Below are positions 18,907 to 28,182 of a DNA stretch of 64,000 bases, one piece after another. Each line of letters begins with the position of its first letter. Position 1 is the first letter of the stretch. The stretch spans positions 62,001 to 126,000 of the forward strand of contig JAUIFE010000015.1 of assembly GCA_030429565.1 (NCBI GenBank), given 5' to 3'. This stretch comes from Holophagae bacterium. Its GTDB lineage: Bacteria; Acidobacteriota; Holophagae; Acanthopleuribacterales; Acanthopleuribacteraceae. The notes beneath the pieces were generated by a model. That model was given only the letters and a program-made list of their open reading frames with translations, ran no database searches and was not told the origin of the DNA. The position numbers and the translations under genes were made by a program.

Positions 18907-20817
18907 ATGGATCAAATCGCCGAAAAATGGTCGATTGAGCGCGCGCGCGAATTATACAAGGTCGATCAGTGGGGTCTGGGCTACTTTAGCATTAACGAAC
19001 AGGGCAATATTTGCGTTCAAGCGGCAAGCGATTCGCCCCACAAGATCGATTTAAAAAAGCTGATCGACGAATTACACAAGCGCAAAATCAATGCCCCGGT
19101 GTTAATCCGCTTTATGGACATTTTGCGCGACCGCATTGCCCAACTTTCCAATGCGTTTAACCACGCAATTGAAGACAACGATTACGAAGGCAAATACCAA
19201 CCGCTGTTCCCCATTAAGGTCAACCAGGAACGCGACGTCGTTACCTCCATGCTGGAACACGGCAAAGAGTTTGGTCTCGGTTTAGAAGCCGGCTCCAAAG
19301 CCGAGCTCTTAATTGTGTTGGCCATGACCACCGACCTCAACACGCCGATTGTGTGTAACGGCTACAAAGACCGCGAGTTCGTCAGTCTGGTCGGTATGGC
19401 GCACCGTATGGGCAAAACCATTTTCCCGGTGATCGAGAATTACGAGGAACTGGAAACCTTCATCGCATACTACAAAGAAACCGGCATCATGCCGCGCCTG
19501 GGTCTGCGCATCAAACTCTCTACCCGCGGCGTCGGCAAATGGGCCAAAACCGGCGGCGACGCCTCTAAATTCGGTCTGCGCGTGCCCGAAGTGTTGCGTG
19601 CCATTGAGCGCCTCAAAGAAGAGAACCTGCTGCACGCACTCAACTTGTTGCACTTCCACATCGGCAGCCAAATCACCAAAATCAAAGTGGTGAAACAGGC
19701 CATCGTCGAAACCATGCGCGTGTTCGTCGAAGTCGTCCGCCTCGGCGCCAAACTGGACTACCTGGATATCGGTGGCGGCTTGGGTGTCGACTACGACGGC
19801 AGCTCTAAGGAATCTCATTCCACCATCAACTACAGCTTGCGCGAGTACGCGGGCGACATCGTCTATCGGATTAAACAAATCTGCCAAGAAAACGACGTGC
19901 CCATGCCGAACATCCTGTCCGAGTCGGGCCGTTTCCTAGCCGCCCACTACTCGCTCATGGTCACCAACGTGCCCGCAATAAGCTCGATTCAACCCTGTGG
20001 CTTGGCTTTCCCCAAACCCGACAAGGGTTACGGCCCGGTCAAAGAGATGTTCGACATTCTCGACAACATCACCAAAGACAACTACAGCGAGTGTTACCAC
20101 GACGCCGTCCAGTACCGCTCTGAAGCGCTGAGTTTGTTTAACTTGGGTTACTTGACCCTGCCCGAACGCGCCTACATGGAAGAAGTTTATTGGCAGATCA
20201 TGCGCCGCGTCCACGAGTTGTCGCGCGACAGCGTCATGCAAACACCCGAATTCGAAGAACTGGAAACCGAACTTTCCGACACCTACTTCGCCAACTTCTC
20301 CCTGTTCCAGTCGCTACCCGATTCTTGGGCCATCGATCAACTGTTCCCGATTGTGCCGATCCACCGCCTCGACGAAGAGCCCGACCGCCTGGGCACCGTC
20401 GTCGATTTAACCTGCGATTCCGACGGTGTTATCGACAACTACATCGGCGAAGACGGCCCGCGTTCTTCGATGATGCTGCACCGCCTCAACGAAGGCGATC
20501 ACTACTACATCGGCATCTTCCTAATCGGCGCCTACCAAGAAACCCTGGGCGAACTGCACAACCTGTTTGGCGACACCCACGCGGTCCAAATTCGCATTCA
20601 GGGCGACAACCAATACCGCATTGAGAACCTGATCAAAGGCGATACCATTCACCAAGTTTTGAATTACGTATCGTTTAACCGCAGCGAACTACTGCATAAA
20701 ATGCGCGATCAAATTGAGCAATCGGTTGACGACGGCCGTCTCGACCTAGAAGAGTCAGCCAAGCTCATGGACCTTTACGAAGAAGGTTTCTACGGCTACA
20801 CCTACTTCGAAGAATAA
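18907..20817 (+). CDS. speA: Biosynthetic arginine decarboxylase
   Basis: A 636-residue PLP-dependent enzyme that converts arginine to agmatine plus CO2, the first step of the agmatine route to putrescine. The cofactor lysine is Lys104 in FPIKVNQERDV. Other family signatures are GLEAGSKAELL, LLHFHIGSQI, YLDIGGGLGVDYDG, SESGRFLAAHYSL and the C-terminal DLTCDSDGVIDNYI, which holds the second active-site half at the dimer interface. The length matches the SpeA type and not the shorter degradative or ornithine-type enzymes. It is monocistronic and followed by a strong terminator. No agmatine-processing gene is nearby. Confidence 0.96.
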   Translation: MDQIAEKWSIERARELYKVDQWGLGYFSINEQGNICVQAASDSPHKIDLKKLIDELHKRKINAPVLIRFMDILRDRIAQLSNAFNHAIEDNDYEGKYQPLFPIKVNQERDVVTSMLEHGKEFGLGLEAGSKAELLIVLAMTTDLNTPIVCNGYKDREFVSLVGMAHRMGKTIFPVIENYEELETFIAYYKETGIMPRLGLRIKLSTRGVGKWAKTGGDASKFGLRVPEVLRAIERLKEENLLHALNLLHFHIGSQITKIKVVKQAIVETMRVFVEVVRLGAKLDYLDIGGGLGVDYDGSSKESHSTINYSLREYAGDIVYRIKQICQENDVPMPNILSESGRFLAAHYSLMVTNVPAISSIQPCGLAFPKPDKGYGPVKEMFDILDNITKDNYSECYHDAVQYRSEALSLFNLGYLTLPERAYMEEVYWQIMRRVHELSRDSVMQTPEFEELETELSDTYFANFSLFQSLPDSWAIDQLFPIVPIHRLDEEPDRLGTVVDLTCDSDGVIDNYIGEDGPRSSMMLHRLNEGDHYYIGIFLIGAYQETLGELHNLFGDTHAVQIRIQGDNQYRIENLIKGDTIHQVLNYVSFNRSELLHKMRDQIEQSVDDGRLDLEESAKLMDLYEEGFYGYTYFEE

Positions 20818-20836
20818 ACTGCGCGGTACCAACACC

Positions 20837-20876
20837 AAAAAGGCCGGATCCCCTCGAGGGAATCCGGCCTTTTTTC
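20837..20876 (+). terminator. Bidirectional intrinsic terminator between speA and the TPR gene
   Basis: AAAAGGCCGGAT and ATCCGGCCTTTT form a long G+C-rich stem around the loop CCCCTCGAGGGA, with a T run after it and an A run before it. It can therefore terminate both speA and the convergent TPR protein gene. Confidence 0.92.
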
Positions 20877-20893
20877 GTTTGGGTTAAGTGGCT

Positions 20894-21946
20894 TTAGTGT
20901 TTGGCGATCAGATCCAACTTTTGCGAGTAACGGTCTCTGTTAAAAACGTCGGGTGCCAATTCACGCGCTTCGCGTAAGGCGCGTTCGGCTTTGCGGTCTT
21001 CGCCGAGCTTGTGGTAAGCGGCAGCCAACATGTGGTGAAACTCGTGGGTTTTGGGCTTGCGGTAAATCGCCTTACGGAAACGAGAAACCGCTTCCTGGAA
21101 GTCGCCGGTTTCAAAAGCACGTCGGCCCAGATCGTACTGATAAAAAGGGTTGCGATCACGAAAACGCTGCACCTTGCGCCGCAATTTCTCAGCTTCGACC
21201 AAACGACCGGTTTTACTGTAAAGGCGCTCCAAATTGTTCATGGCGGTAATTTCAGTATGGTTCACGCGCAGTGCTTTGCGGTAGCAGGCTTCGGCCTGCT
21301 CGGCATCACCGACGTATTGGTGGGCGACGCCCAAATTGGACCAAGCAAAGCTGATGTCGTTGTCGACATCGACGGCCTTTTGAAACCAAGCCAAGGCCTC
21401 GAAGCGCTTGCCGGCGGCGAACCGCTCAGCAGCAATATTGTTGTAGTACTGTGCCAGCGCGCGGTTGTCGGAAACGATGCGCGAGGTCCGATCATCGCGC
21501 TCGACGTCGGGGTTGAAGTCGACCGTAATCACACGCCCGCCCAAGAAAACAACGGCATTCATGTGCCGGTTCAACACAACCACATTGCCGTGTTTGTCCC
21601 ACGTCGGCACGTTCATCACTTCCTGAAACGCGACCTTAAACCCGGCGTGGCGCGCCATGGCCACGAACATGTTGGTAAAGGAAAGGCAGTTTCCGCTGCG
21701 TTGCACAAAGGTTTGTTCGGCGGTTTTGGTGGTGGTGTTTTCGTAGGTTAAGTTGAGGAAATCATTGTTGAACACCACATAGACCAAGCGCTGCAGGCGC
21801 GAGGTCGGATTACGAATCGCTTTAACATTATCGTCAACAAAGGTTTTCATCTCCGGCGACATCTTTAAGACGTCGACTTCGGGAACCTCATGTGTGGTGG
21901 GCTCCGCCGCCTGAAGCAAGCAAAACAGCAAAAACGTTGAGACCAT
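20894..21946 (-). CDS. Exported transglutaminase-like/TPR protein
   Basis: A 350-residue protein with a short N-terminal signal-like segment (MVSTFLLFCLLQAAEP). A transglutaminase-like core follows at about residues 40-165, with the probable triad Cys in RSGNCLSFTNMFVAMAR, His in LNRHMNAVV and Asp in TVDFNPD. Residues 190-345 hold four to five TPR units (for example AAERFAAGKRFEALAWFQKAV and AWSNLGVAHQYVGDAEQAEACYRKAL). The ATG at 21946 is chosen because AGGAGG lies 4 bp before it. Seven-residue-longer readings would overlap that site. It may process or bind envelope proteins, but the function is unknown. Confidence 0.85.
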   Translation of the reverse strand: MVSTFLLFCLLQAAEPTTHEVPEVDVLKMSPEMKTFVDDNVKAIRNPTSRLQRLVYVVFNNDFLNLTYENTTTKTAEQTFVQRSGNCLSFTNMFVAMARHAGFKVAFQEVMNVPTWDKHGNVVVLNRHMNAVVFLGGRVITVDFNPDVERDDRTSRIVSDNRALAQYYNNIAAERFAAGKRFEALAWFQKAVDVDNDISFAWSNLGVAHQYVGDAEQAEACYRKALRVNHTEITAMNNLERLYSKTGRLVEAEKLRRKVQRFRDRNPFYQYDLGRRAFETGDFQEAVSRFRKAIYRKPKTHEFHHMLAAAYHKLGEDRKAERALREARELAPDVFNRDRYSQKLDLIAKH

Positions 21947-22319
21947 GTACCCTCCTAATCCCAAACAACGGTCGATAAATACAGATGCGCCAAAATTCGG
22001 CAGGCATGCACAGGTGCTAAAAACCCATACGAATTATTCGGCTCGATTCCTCGGCTTTAAAGCAAAAAAATTAAAAAGCCATGGATTTTTTACGGCGTCT
22101 GCCGCGAAACGGGCCCAAGGCGCGCCTTCAGCAGATGGTGAATCTTGAGGTAAAAACGGCGCCGACTCTAAGGGCAAACGCCCAAGCGCACAAAAAAAGA
22201 TAAGCTGGAATTAAATCTAACCGAAATTTCAGCCAAGAGGCCGGCTTCGCCCGAAAGCTTTACATGAATTTAACACGGCCAAACCAAAATGCAAGCGCCT
22301 ACACCTTTCACCAGCACCT
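21947..22319. other. Intergenic region between uvrB and the TPR gene
   Basis: This 373-bp stretch between two minus-strand genes contains A+T-rich patches (22060-22090) but no open frame with a ribosome site. A promoter for the TPR gene should lie here, but no box pair stands out. Nothing else was seen. Confidence 0.4.
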
Positions 22320-24311
22320 CTAACGAAGCTCAAGCGCCTGGCTTTTAATGGTTTTTATTTGATCGCGAAGCTCAGCCGCTTTCTCGAATTCCAACGCCTC
22401 GGCAAATGCCAACATCTCTTTTTCCAATTTGGCGATTTCCTTGTAGGCCTCTTCCTTGGTTTTGGGCGCCGCCGCGTCGGCCGCCATTTTGCGCTGGGTC
22501 GCGTAATCACTTTCGTAAAGTTCGGCCAAGGGATCGTTCAGCGAGCGCACCACGGTCTTCGGCGTAATGCCGTGTTCTTCGTTATAGGCCAACTGAATTT
22601 TGCGACGACGCTGGGTTTCGTCGAGCGTTTCGCGCATGGCGTCCGACACATAATCCGCATACATAATCACACGCCCGTCGACGTTACGTGCGGCACGACC
22701 TACGGTCTGAATGAGCGAACGGGCGGATCGCAGGAAACCCTGCTTGTCGGCATCGAGAATCGCAACCAAAGCCACCTCGGGTAAATCAAGGCCCTCGCGC
22801 AAAAGGTTGATCCCAACCACCACATCAAAAACCCCAAGCCGCAGTTGGTGCAAGATTTCGAGGCGCTCCAAGGTATCGATCTCACTGTGAAGATAGGCAA
22901 CCTTCACACCGTGCGACTGAAAATACTCGCTCAGGTCTTCGGCCATGCGTTTGGTTAAGGTCGTCACCAAGGTGCGCTGATTGCGTTCGACGCCGGCGCG
23001 AATTTCGTCGAGCAGGTCGTCGATTTGGTTTTTGATCGGACGCACTTCGATTTCCGGATCACACAGACCGGTCGGGCGGATAATCTGCTCCACCACGGCC
23101 CCCTCGGTGCGCTCCATCTCAAACGGACCAGGTGTGGCCGAAACAAACAGAACCTGACCGGTGCGCGCGTGAAACTCCTCCGCTTTTAGCGGGCGGTTGT
23201 CCAGGGCCGACGGCAAGCGAAAACCGTAACCGACAAGGTTTTCTTTGCGGGCGCGGTCACCCCGATACATCCCGCCGATTTGCGGCACCGTCATGTGGCT
23301 TTCATCGAGGAAAAGTAGATAGTCCTCGGGAAAGTAGTCCATCAAGGTCGAGGGCGGCGAACCAGGCGGTCGACCGTCCAGATAACGGGAGTAGTTTTCG
23401 ATGCCGTGACAAAAACCGGTTTCGGCCAGCATTTCTAAATCGAATTGGGTGCGTTGGCTCAGGCGTTGGGCTTCCAGCAACCGCTTCTCCTGGTTGAGTT
23501 CCAACACACGCTGGTCCATCTCCACGCGAATCTGTTCAATGGCGGCGTTAAGCCGTTCGGTGGGCGTAACAAAGTGGGTGGTGGGAAAAACCCGAACCTG
23601 TTCGAGGTCGTAGGCGGCTTTGCCGGTTAAGGGGTCGAAGGCCTGAATCAGCTCGACATCGTCGCCAAAAAACTCAATGCGAATGCCGAGATCTTCGTAG
23701 GCAAGGTAGACTTCAACGGTGTCGCCGCGCACGCGGAAGGTGCCGGGATAAAAAGCGCTGTTGTTGCGCAAGTACTGAATACCGACCAAATCGCGCAGAA
23801 GTTGCTGGCGGTCGTACTCCTGATCGACCTGCAAATTCACGGTCAAATCGTTGTAAAACTGAGGCGAACCCAGGCCGTAAATACAAGAAACCGAAGCGAC
23901 AATGACGACATCGCGACGTTCCAACAACGACCGCGTGGCGCTGAGCCGCAGTTTTTCGATGTCTTTGTTGATGGTGGCTTCTTTTTGGATGAAGGTGTCA
24001 GTGGCGGCGACATAGGCCTCGGGCTGATAGTAATCGTAGTAACTGACAAAGTACTCGACGGCGTTTTCCGGGAAGAATTTTTTAAATTCCTGGTAGAGCT
24101 GGGCGGCCAGCGTTTTGTTGGGCGCCATGATCAGCGTCGGCCGGTTAACGGTTTCAATGACCTTCGCCATGGAAAAGGTCTTGCCGGAACCCGTGACGCC
24201 GAGCAGGGTTGTGTAAACCTCGCCGCGTTCAATCGAAGCAACAATATCGTTGATCGCCTTGGGCTGATCGCCACGCGGTTCGTAATTGGTGTGCATGCGA
24301 AACGGTTTCAC
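22320..24311 (-). CDS. uvrB: Excinuclease ABC subunit B
   Basis: A 663-residue nucleotide excision repair helicase-like subunit that verifies damage delivered by UvrA and recruits UvrC. Walker A is GVTGSGKT at 38-45, and the damage-probing beta-hairpin is YYDYYQPEAY at 91-100. Helicase motifs include FLDESH, VSATPGPFE, DVVVGINLLREGLDLPE and QTVGRAARN. The C-terminal UVR domain (about 625-660) provides the UvrC contact. The GTG at 24311 is taken as start because GGAGG lies 6 bp upstream and the resulting N-terminus MKPFRMHTNYEPRGDQ aligns with other UvrB proteins. The longer frame adds an unrelated Ser-rich stretch. Confidence 0.97.
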   Translation of the reverse strand: MKPFRMHTNYEPRGDQPKAINDIVASIERGEVYTTLLGVTGSGKTFSMAKVIETVNRPTLIMAPNKTLAAQLYQEFKKFFPENAVEYFVSYYDYYQPEAYVAATDTFIQKEATINKDIEKLRLSATRSLLERRDVVIVASVSCIYGLGSPQFYNDLTVNLQVDQEYDRQQLLRDLVGIQYLRNNSAFYPGTFRVRGDTVEVYLAYEDLGIRIEFFGDDVELIQAFDPLTGKAAYDLEQVRVFPTTHFVTPTERLNAAIEQIRVEMDQRVLELNQEKRLLEAQRLSQRTQFDLEMLAETGFCHGIENYSRYLDGRPPGSPPSTLMDYFPEDYLLFLDESHMTVPQIGGMYRGDRARKENLVGYGFRLPSALDNRPLKAEEFHARTGQVLFVSATPGPFEMERTEGAVVEQIIRPTGLCDPEIEVRPIKNQIDDLLDEIRAGVERNQRTLVTTLTKRMAEDLSEYFQSHGVKVAYLHSEIDTLERLEILHQLRLGVFDVVVGINLLREGLDLPEVALVAILDADKQGFLRSARSLIQTVGRAARNVDGRVIMYADYVSDAMRETLDETQRRRKIQLAYNEEHGITPKTVVRSLNDPLAELYESDYATQRKMAADAAAPKTKEEAYKEIAKLEKEMLAFAEALEFEKAAELRDQIKTIKSQALELR

Positions 24312-24362
24312 CGCGCGCCTCCCGGGTTTGGTCGTTTCTGGAACGCTACAACAAGACGCCGT

Positions 24363-24397
24363 AAAAGAAAAGGAGCGACCCGGCAAGAGGTCGCTCC
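24363..24397 (-). terminator. Intrinsic terminator downstream of the CoA-binding protein gene
   Basis: On the minus strand GGAGCGACC and GGTCGCTCC form a perfect 9-bp stem with an 8-base loop, followed by TTTTCTTTT. It lies 112 bp after the stop of the CoA-binding protein gene and just before the uvrB start, so it separates the two transcription units. Confidence 0.88.
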
Positions 24398-24508
24398 GTC
24401 TCCGAATTTAACAATGTCAGCCGTCGTCGAGAACGAGCAGCGCGGTTTCAGTGATGTTTCCCCAACGCTGTCGCCGCCGGGTGAAACCGGTGAACGCGCA
24501 CGGAATTT

Positions 24509-24922
24509 TTAGAGATAACTGCGCAGGGCGTAGGGACAGGCATCCATGACAACTTGGATCCCTTCGTTTTCCAGACGTTCCTGAAACAGGAAATGGAAAA
24601 CGCCTTGTTGACACCAAACCATTTTGGGTCGCCATTTGAGCGCAAGAATTTCGTCGGCAAGCGCCGGCAAGTGATCGGAATTGCGAAAGACTTGAATGAT
24701 GTCGACCGGTTGTTCGAGGTCGGCGAGTCGTGCTTTAACCGGAACTTTGCCAGGCGTGGAACCGTTGAATTTGGGATTAATACCAGTGACGCGATTGCCT
24801 TCCTCAAGCAAGAACGCGGTCACCTTTCCGACAATGCGGGCCGGATTTTCGCTGTAGCCTACCACGGCAACAGATGATTTGCCGTGGAACAGACGCATAC
24901 CTTCGGATACAGGACCGAACAT
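24509..24922 (-). CDS. CoA-binding domain protein (YccU-like)
   Basis: A 137-residue single-domain Rossmann-fold protein of the CoA_binding_2 type. The nucleotide-binding start VAVVGYSENPARIVGKV, the central VDIIQVFRNSDHLPALADEIL and the C-terminal VVMDACP are characteristic. Such proteins bind CoA-like ligands and are widespread, but their cellular role is poorly defined. The ATG at 24922 has GGAGG 8 bp upstream. An upstream TTG would overlap that site and is rejected. The gene is transcribed alone and ends before a strong terminator. Confidence 0.85.
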   Translation of the reverse strand: MFGPVSEGMRLFHGKSSVAVVGYSENPARIVGKVTAFLLEEGNRVTGINPKFNGSTPGKVPVKARLADLEQPVDIIQVFRNSDHLPALADEILALKWRPKMVWCQQGVFHFLFQERLENEGIQVVMDACPYALRSYL

Positions 24923-25122
24923 AATCAGAGCCTCCAACTTATCGACTCTTGATGTGATAATTTCAGGTCCTCATTGCGAGAGACCGATGCATCCGTGCGT
25001 GTCGAGGAAAACCTCATGAAGAATAGCTACCTGGATCAGGACATTTATAAAAAGCGAATATAAACAAAGCAGGCGCACGGATACGGGACGGCGCGCCGAA
25101 TAACACACCGCCCGTTGGCTGA

Positions 25123-26403
25123 TTAGTGGTGGTTTTTCACCATGCTCATCAGGTCACGTTTGGCTTCACCTTGGTAAACCTGACGGGGTCGACTGATGCG
25201 CGTCGGATCGCCTTGCATTTCGCGCCACTGCGCGATCCAGCCAGGCAGACGGCCGACAGCAAACATCACGGTGAACATCTCGGTAGGGATGCCCATCGCT
25301 TTGTAGATGATGCCGCTGTAGAAGTCGACGTTGGGATAGAGTTTGCGATCAACGAAATAGGAATCCTTGAGCGCAGCTTCTTCCAATTCTTTAGCAAGCT
25401 TCAACAACGGATCGTTGATGCCGAGTTTGGACAGGACGCGGTCGGCGTGTTTCTTGATGATGCGGGCGCGCGGGTCAAAGTTCTTGTAGACACGGTGACC
25501 AAAACCCATCAAGCGGAAGCCGGACTCTTTGTCCTTGGCAAGGTCGAGGTACTTCTGGATGTCGCCGCCGTCATTTTTAATGACTTCGAGCATTTCCAAA
25601 ACTTTTTGGTTGGCGCCGCCGTGAAGCGGGCCCCACAGGGAACACATGCCGCCGGCGATAGCGGCGTAAAGGTTCACCTGGCTGCTACCGATCATGCGCA
25701 CGGTGGCGGCCGAGCAGTTTTGCTCGTGATCGGCATGCAGGATCAACAACAGGTCAAGCGCTTTGACAATGTCGGGATCCAATTTAAAACGATTGGCGGG
25801 GGTGTTGAAGGTCAGGTCCAGGAAGTTGGCGGCGTAGGATTGGTCGGGGTTGGAGTAGTTCAACGGCCAACCGCGCAACTTGCGGTACACCCAGGATGCC
25901 AAGACAGGGATTTTGCCGAGTAACCGCAAAATCGCTTTGTCAACCTGTTCAGGGTCATTTTCGTCGTAAGGGTAATAAGCGTACATGCTTGGCAACACAC
26001 TTGCCAGCAGCGCCATCGGGTGGGAATCTTTGGGAAACGCTTCAAACATGCGCGCCAACCCGTTGTGGGGCAGCGAGTGTTCGGCAATGTCGTCGCGGAA
26101 ACGATCGTACTCGGCCTGACTCGGCAGGCGACCGTAAATCACCAGATAGGCGGTTTCGAGGAAATCCGTTTTTTCACACAGATCTTCAATCGGATAGCCG
26201 CGGTGGCGAAGAATTCCCTTTTCGCCGTCAATGAACGTAATACTGCTTTCACATGACCCGGTATTGACGTAACCAGGGTCTAATGTAATTAAACCCGTCT
26301 GAGCGCGCAGCTTAGAAATGTCGAGCGCGCGCTCGCCTTCAGTGCCCTCAACAACCGGGAGTGAAATTTGGGAACCCCCGTAGGAAAGTTCTACTTGATC
26401 CAC
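25123..26403 (-). CDS. gltA: Citrate synthase
   Basis: A 426-residue type II (hexameric, Gram-negative style) citrate synthase that condenses acetyl-CoA with oxaloacetate at entry to the TCA cycle. Recognisable segments are the N-terminal beta region LDPGYVNTGSCESSITFIDGEKGILRHRGYPIEDL, the catalytic HADHEQNCSAATVRM and MGFGHRVYKNFDPRA, and VDFYSGIIYKAMGIP with the catalytic Asp. The GTG at 26403 has AAGGAG 6 bp upstream. The gene is alone on its strand, with a divergent small gene upstream. Confidence 0.97.
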   Translation of the reverse strand: MDQVELSYGGSQISLPVVEGTEGERALDISKLRAQTGLITLDPGYVNTGSCESSITFIDGEKGILRHRGYPIEDLCEKTDFLETAYLVIYGRLPSQAEYDRFRDDIAEHSLPHNGLARMFEAFPKDSHPMALLASVLPSMYAYYPYDENDPEQVDKAILRLLGKIPVLASWVYRKLRGWPLNYSNPDQSYAANFLDLTFNTPANRFKLDPDIVKALDLLLILHADHEQNCSAATVRMIGSSQVNLYAAIAGGMCSLWGPLHGGANQKVLEMLEVIKNDGGDIQKYLDLAKDKESGFRLMGFGHRVYKNFDPRARIIKKHADRVLSKLGINDPLLKLAKELEEAALKDSYFVDRKLYPNVDFYSGIIYKAMGIPTEMFTVMFAVGRLPGWIAQWREMQGDPTRISRPRQVYQGEAKRDLMSMVKNHH

Positions 26404-26691
26404 GCCTCACTCCTTACTTTGGAAATAAATCAATCCATCTCGACGACCTGGTGATGGTGCCATTGCGTGCCGCAACCGCTTGTTTGAAGAGCATCAGGAA
26501 ACGGACATCCGTTTTTCCGCACCAAGCCGCTGCTCATTTTAGGAGATGGTTTCAATCATGTGCAAGCGTAAATTCGCAAAAGCACCCCCGCTTTCAGCCC
26601 GCAACGGACCCCGACACCACCCGCGCAGGCCAAGCGATTTTCACGCCTGGATTTCTTCCGGCCACCGCGCTTTTTTGGTATGATCGCGCCC

Positions 26692-27033
26692 ATGAAAGAC
26701 GCACGTTTGGCGGAGCTCGTCCGCGCGATTCAACAAGGTAAACTAAGCCGCAACCGCCACTTCGAGGCGTTTAAGGATCCGCTTGTCCAAGAAGCGCGCA
26801 GTATCCATTTGCGCCTTCAAACCCTGACCCGCATGCTCGAGCAACACGCCGCCCACGAACTCGAAGTCGAAGCCGTTCGCGAAACCGATCAATTCCGCGT
26901 CCATGTGCGCGTTTCGCGCCTCCACCTCTCCTGGACAGCGCGTTTCAACGCCGTCGAGTTCGGCCTTCTGCTCGAGCAGCGCCCCGCCCGTTTTTACCTC
27001 GGCCACGCCGCCGACGCTTCGCGGCCCTCCTAG
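26692..27033 (+). CDS. Hypothetical protein upstream of ctaA
   Basis: A 113-residue protein I do not recognise. It is soluble, begins with a helical segment (KDARLAELVRAIQQGKLSRNRHFEAFKDP) and continues with a mixed alpha/beta region rich in Arg and Glu. Codon third positions are strongly G/C, as in neighbouring genes, which supports it as real. The ATG at 26692 lacks a clear ribosome site, and another ATG lies four codons earlier. It ends 87 bp before ctaA on the same strand and could be co-transcribed with it. Confidence 0.6.
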   Translation: MKDARLAELVRAIQQGKLSRNRHFEAFKDPLVQEARSIHLRLQTLTRMLEQHAAHELEVEAVRETDQFRVHVRVSRLHLSWTARFNAVEFGLLLEQRPARFYLGHAADASRPS

Positions 27034-27120
27034 GCCGCCGCCACATTCCGGCCAACGCGGCCCCTTTCCACCACGGGCCCCGCCCGTGCGGGCCGACGGC
27101 CTTCCGCGTGAGGACCTTTT

Positions 27121-28164
27121 ATGACCCTGATCGATCCCCGCCATCGCAAACCCGTCGCGGTGTGGCTCGCCACCGTTTGCACGCTTACCTTTTGCATGAT
27201 TCTCCTCGGCGGCCTCACACGCCTGACCGATTCCGGTCTGTCCATGGTGGATTGGGACCCGATCATGGGCGCCATCCCCCCCACCAGCGAAGCCGACTGG
27301 GCCGAGGTCTTTGCCAAATACCGCCAATCGCCCCAGTACCTCAAAGAAAACACCGGCATGGCGCTCGATGACTTCAAGTTCATCTTTTATATGGAGTACT
27401 TCCACCGCCTCCTCGGTCGCTTCATCGGCAGCATCGTCGCCCTCCCATGGCTGTTTTTCGTCCTGCGCGGCATGGTCAAAAAACCCATGATCTTTCACGG
27501 CATCGCCATTCTCATGCTCGGCGGCTTCCAGGGCGTCATCGGCTGGTACATGGTTCAATCCGGTCTCGTTGATGTGCCACGCGTCAGTCACTTCCGCCTC
27601 GCCATCCACCTCTCGCTCGGCATCGCCTTATTCACTTACGTCCTCTGCTTGGCGTTCGCCGTGTTTTTGCCCCACCGCAACCACCAAGACGCCGCGACCC
27701 TGCCGTCCCTCACCCGTCCCACCCTTGTGGTTATGGGCCTGGTCGGCCTCCAAATCATCAGCGGCGCCTTCGTCGCCGGTTTGCGCGCCGGCCACGCTTA
27801 CAACACTTTTCCGCTGATGCACGGCCGCTTCTTGCCACGCGCCGCCTGGTCCTATGAACCGCTGCTCGCCAACTTCCTCGAAAACCCCGTCATGATCCAA
27901 TTTGTTCACCGTTGGTTTGCCTGGTTCGTGGCTGCCGCCGTCATCGCCCTTTACCTGGCTTACGCGCGTCGCCTCCACTCGCCCCGCCTGCGCACCGCCT
28001 TTAATTTGCTCTTGGCATGTCTGGGTTTACAAGTTACCCTGGGCATACTGACTTTACTAACACGAGTGCCCGTCGGCTTGGGCTCGCTGCATCAGGCTGG
28101 TGCTGTCTTGCTTTGGTCCATCTTGCTGTTTATCGGCTTCCACGGTTGGACCCGGCGCGCCTAA
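27121..28164 (+). CDS. ctaA: Heme A synthase (COX15/CtaA family)
   Basis: A 347-residue membrane enzyme with about eight transmembrane helices in two homologous four-helix halves. It oxidises the C8 methyl of heme O to give heme A for aa3-type oxidases. Heme-ligand histidines are visible in EYFHRLLGRFIG, RVSHFRLAIHLSLG, FVHRWFAWFV and GSLHQAGAVLL. The long first loop (DWDPIMGAIPPTSEADWAEVFAKYRQSPQY) matches the COX15-like form found in proteobacteria and mitochondria, not the short Bacillus form. GAGGA precedes the ATG. No ctaB or oxidase genes are adjacent, so the pathway is dispersed. Confidence 0.95.
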   Translation: MTLIDPRHRKPVAVWLATVCTLTFCMILLGGLTRLTDSGLSMVDWDPIMGAIPPTSEADWAEVFAKYRQSPQYLKENTGMALDDFKFIFYMEYFHRLLGRFIGSIVALPWLFFVLRGMVKKPMIFHGIAILMLGGFQGVIGWYMVQSGLVDVPRVSHFRLAIHLSLGIALFTYVLCLAFAVFLPHRNHQDAATLPSLTRPTLVVMGLVGLQIISGAFVAGLRAGHAYNTFPLMHGRFLPRAAWSYEPLLANFLENPVMIQFVHRWFAWFVAAAVIALYLAYARRLHSPRLRTAFNLLLACLGLQVTLGILTLLTRVPVGLGSLHQAGAVLLWSILLFIGFHGWTRRA

Positions 28165-28182
28165 CGCCCCGAAGGAACCGCT

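Noticed and set aside
26743..27609. 288-codon minus-strand open frame
   Set aside because: It is antisense to heme A synthase and the small upstream gene. Its His/Asp/Glu-rich composition is what the reverse of a G/C-ending membrane gene gives, and it has no ribosome site.
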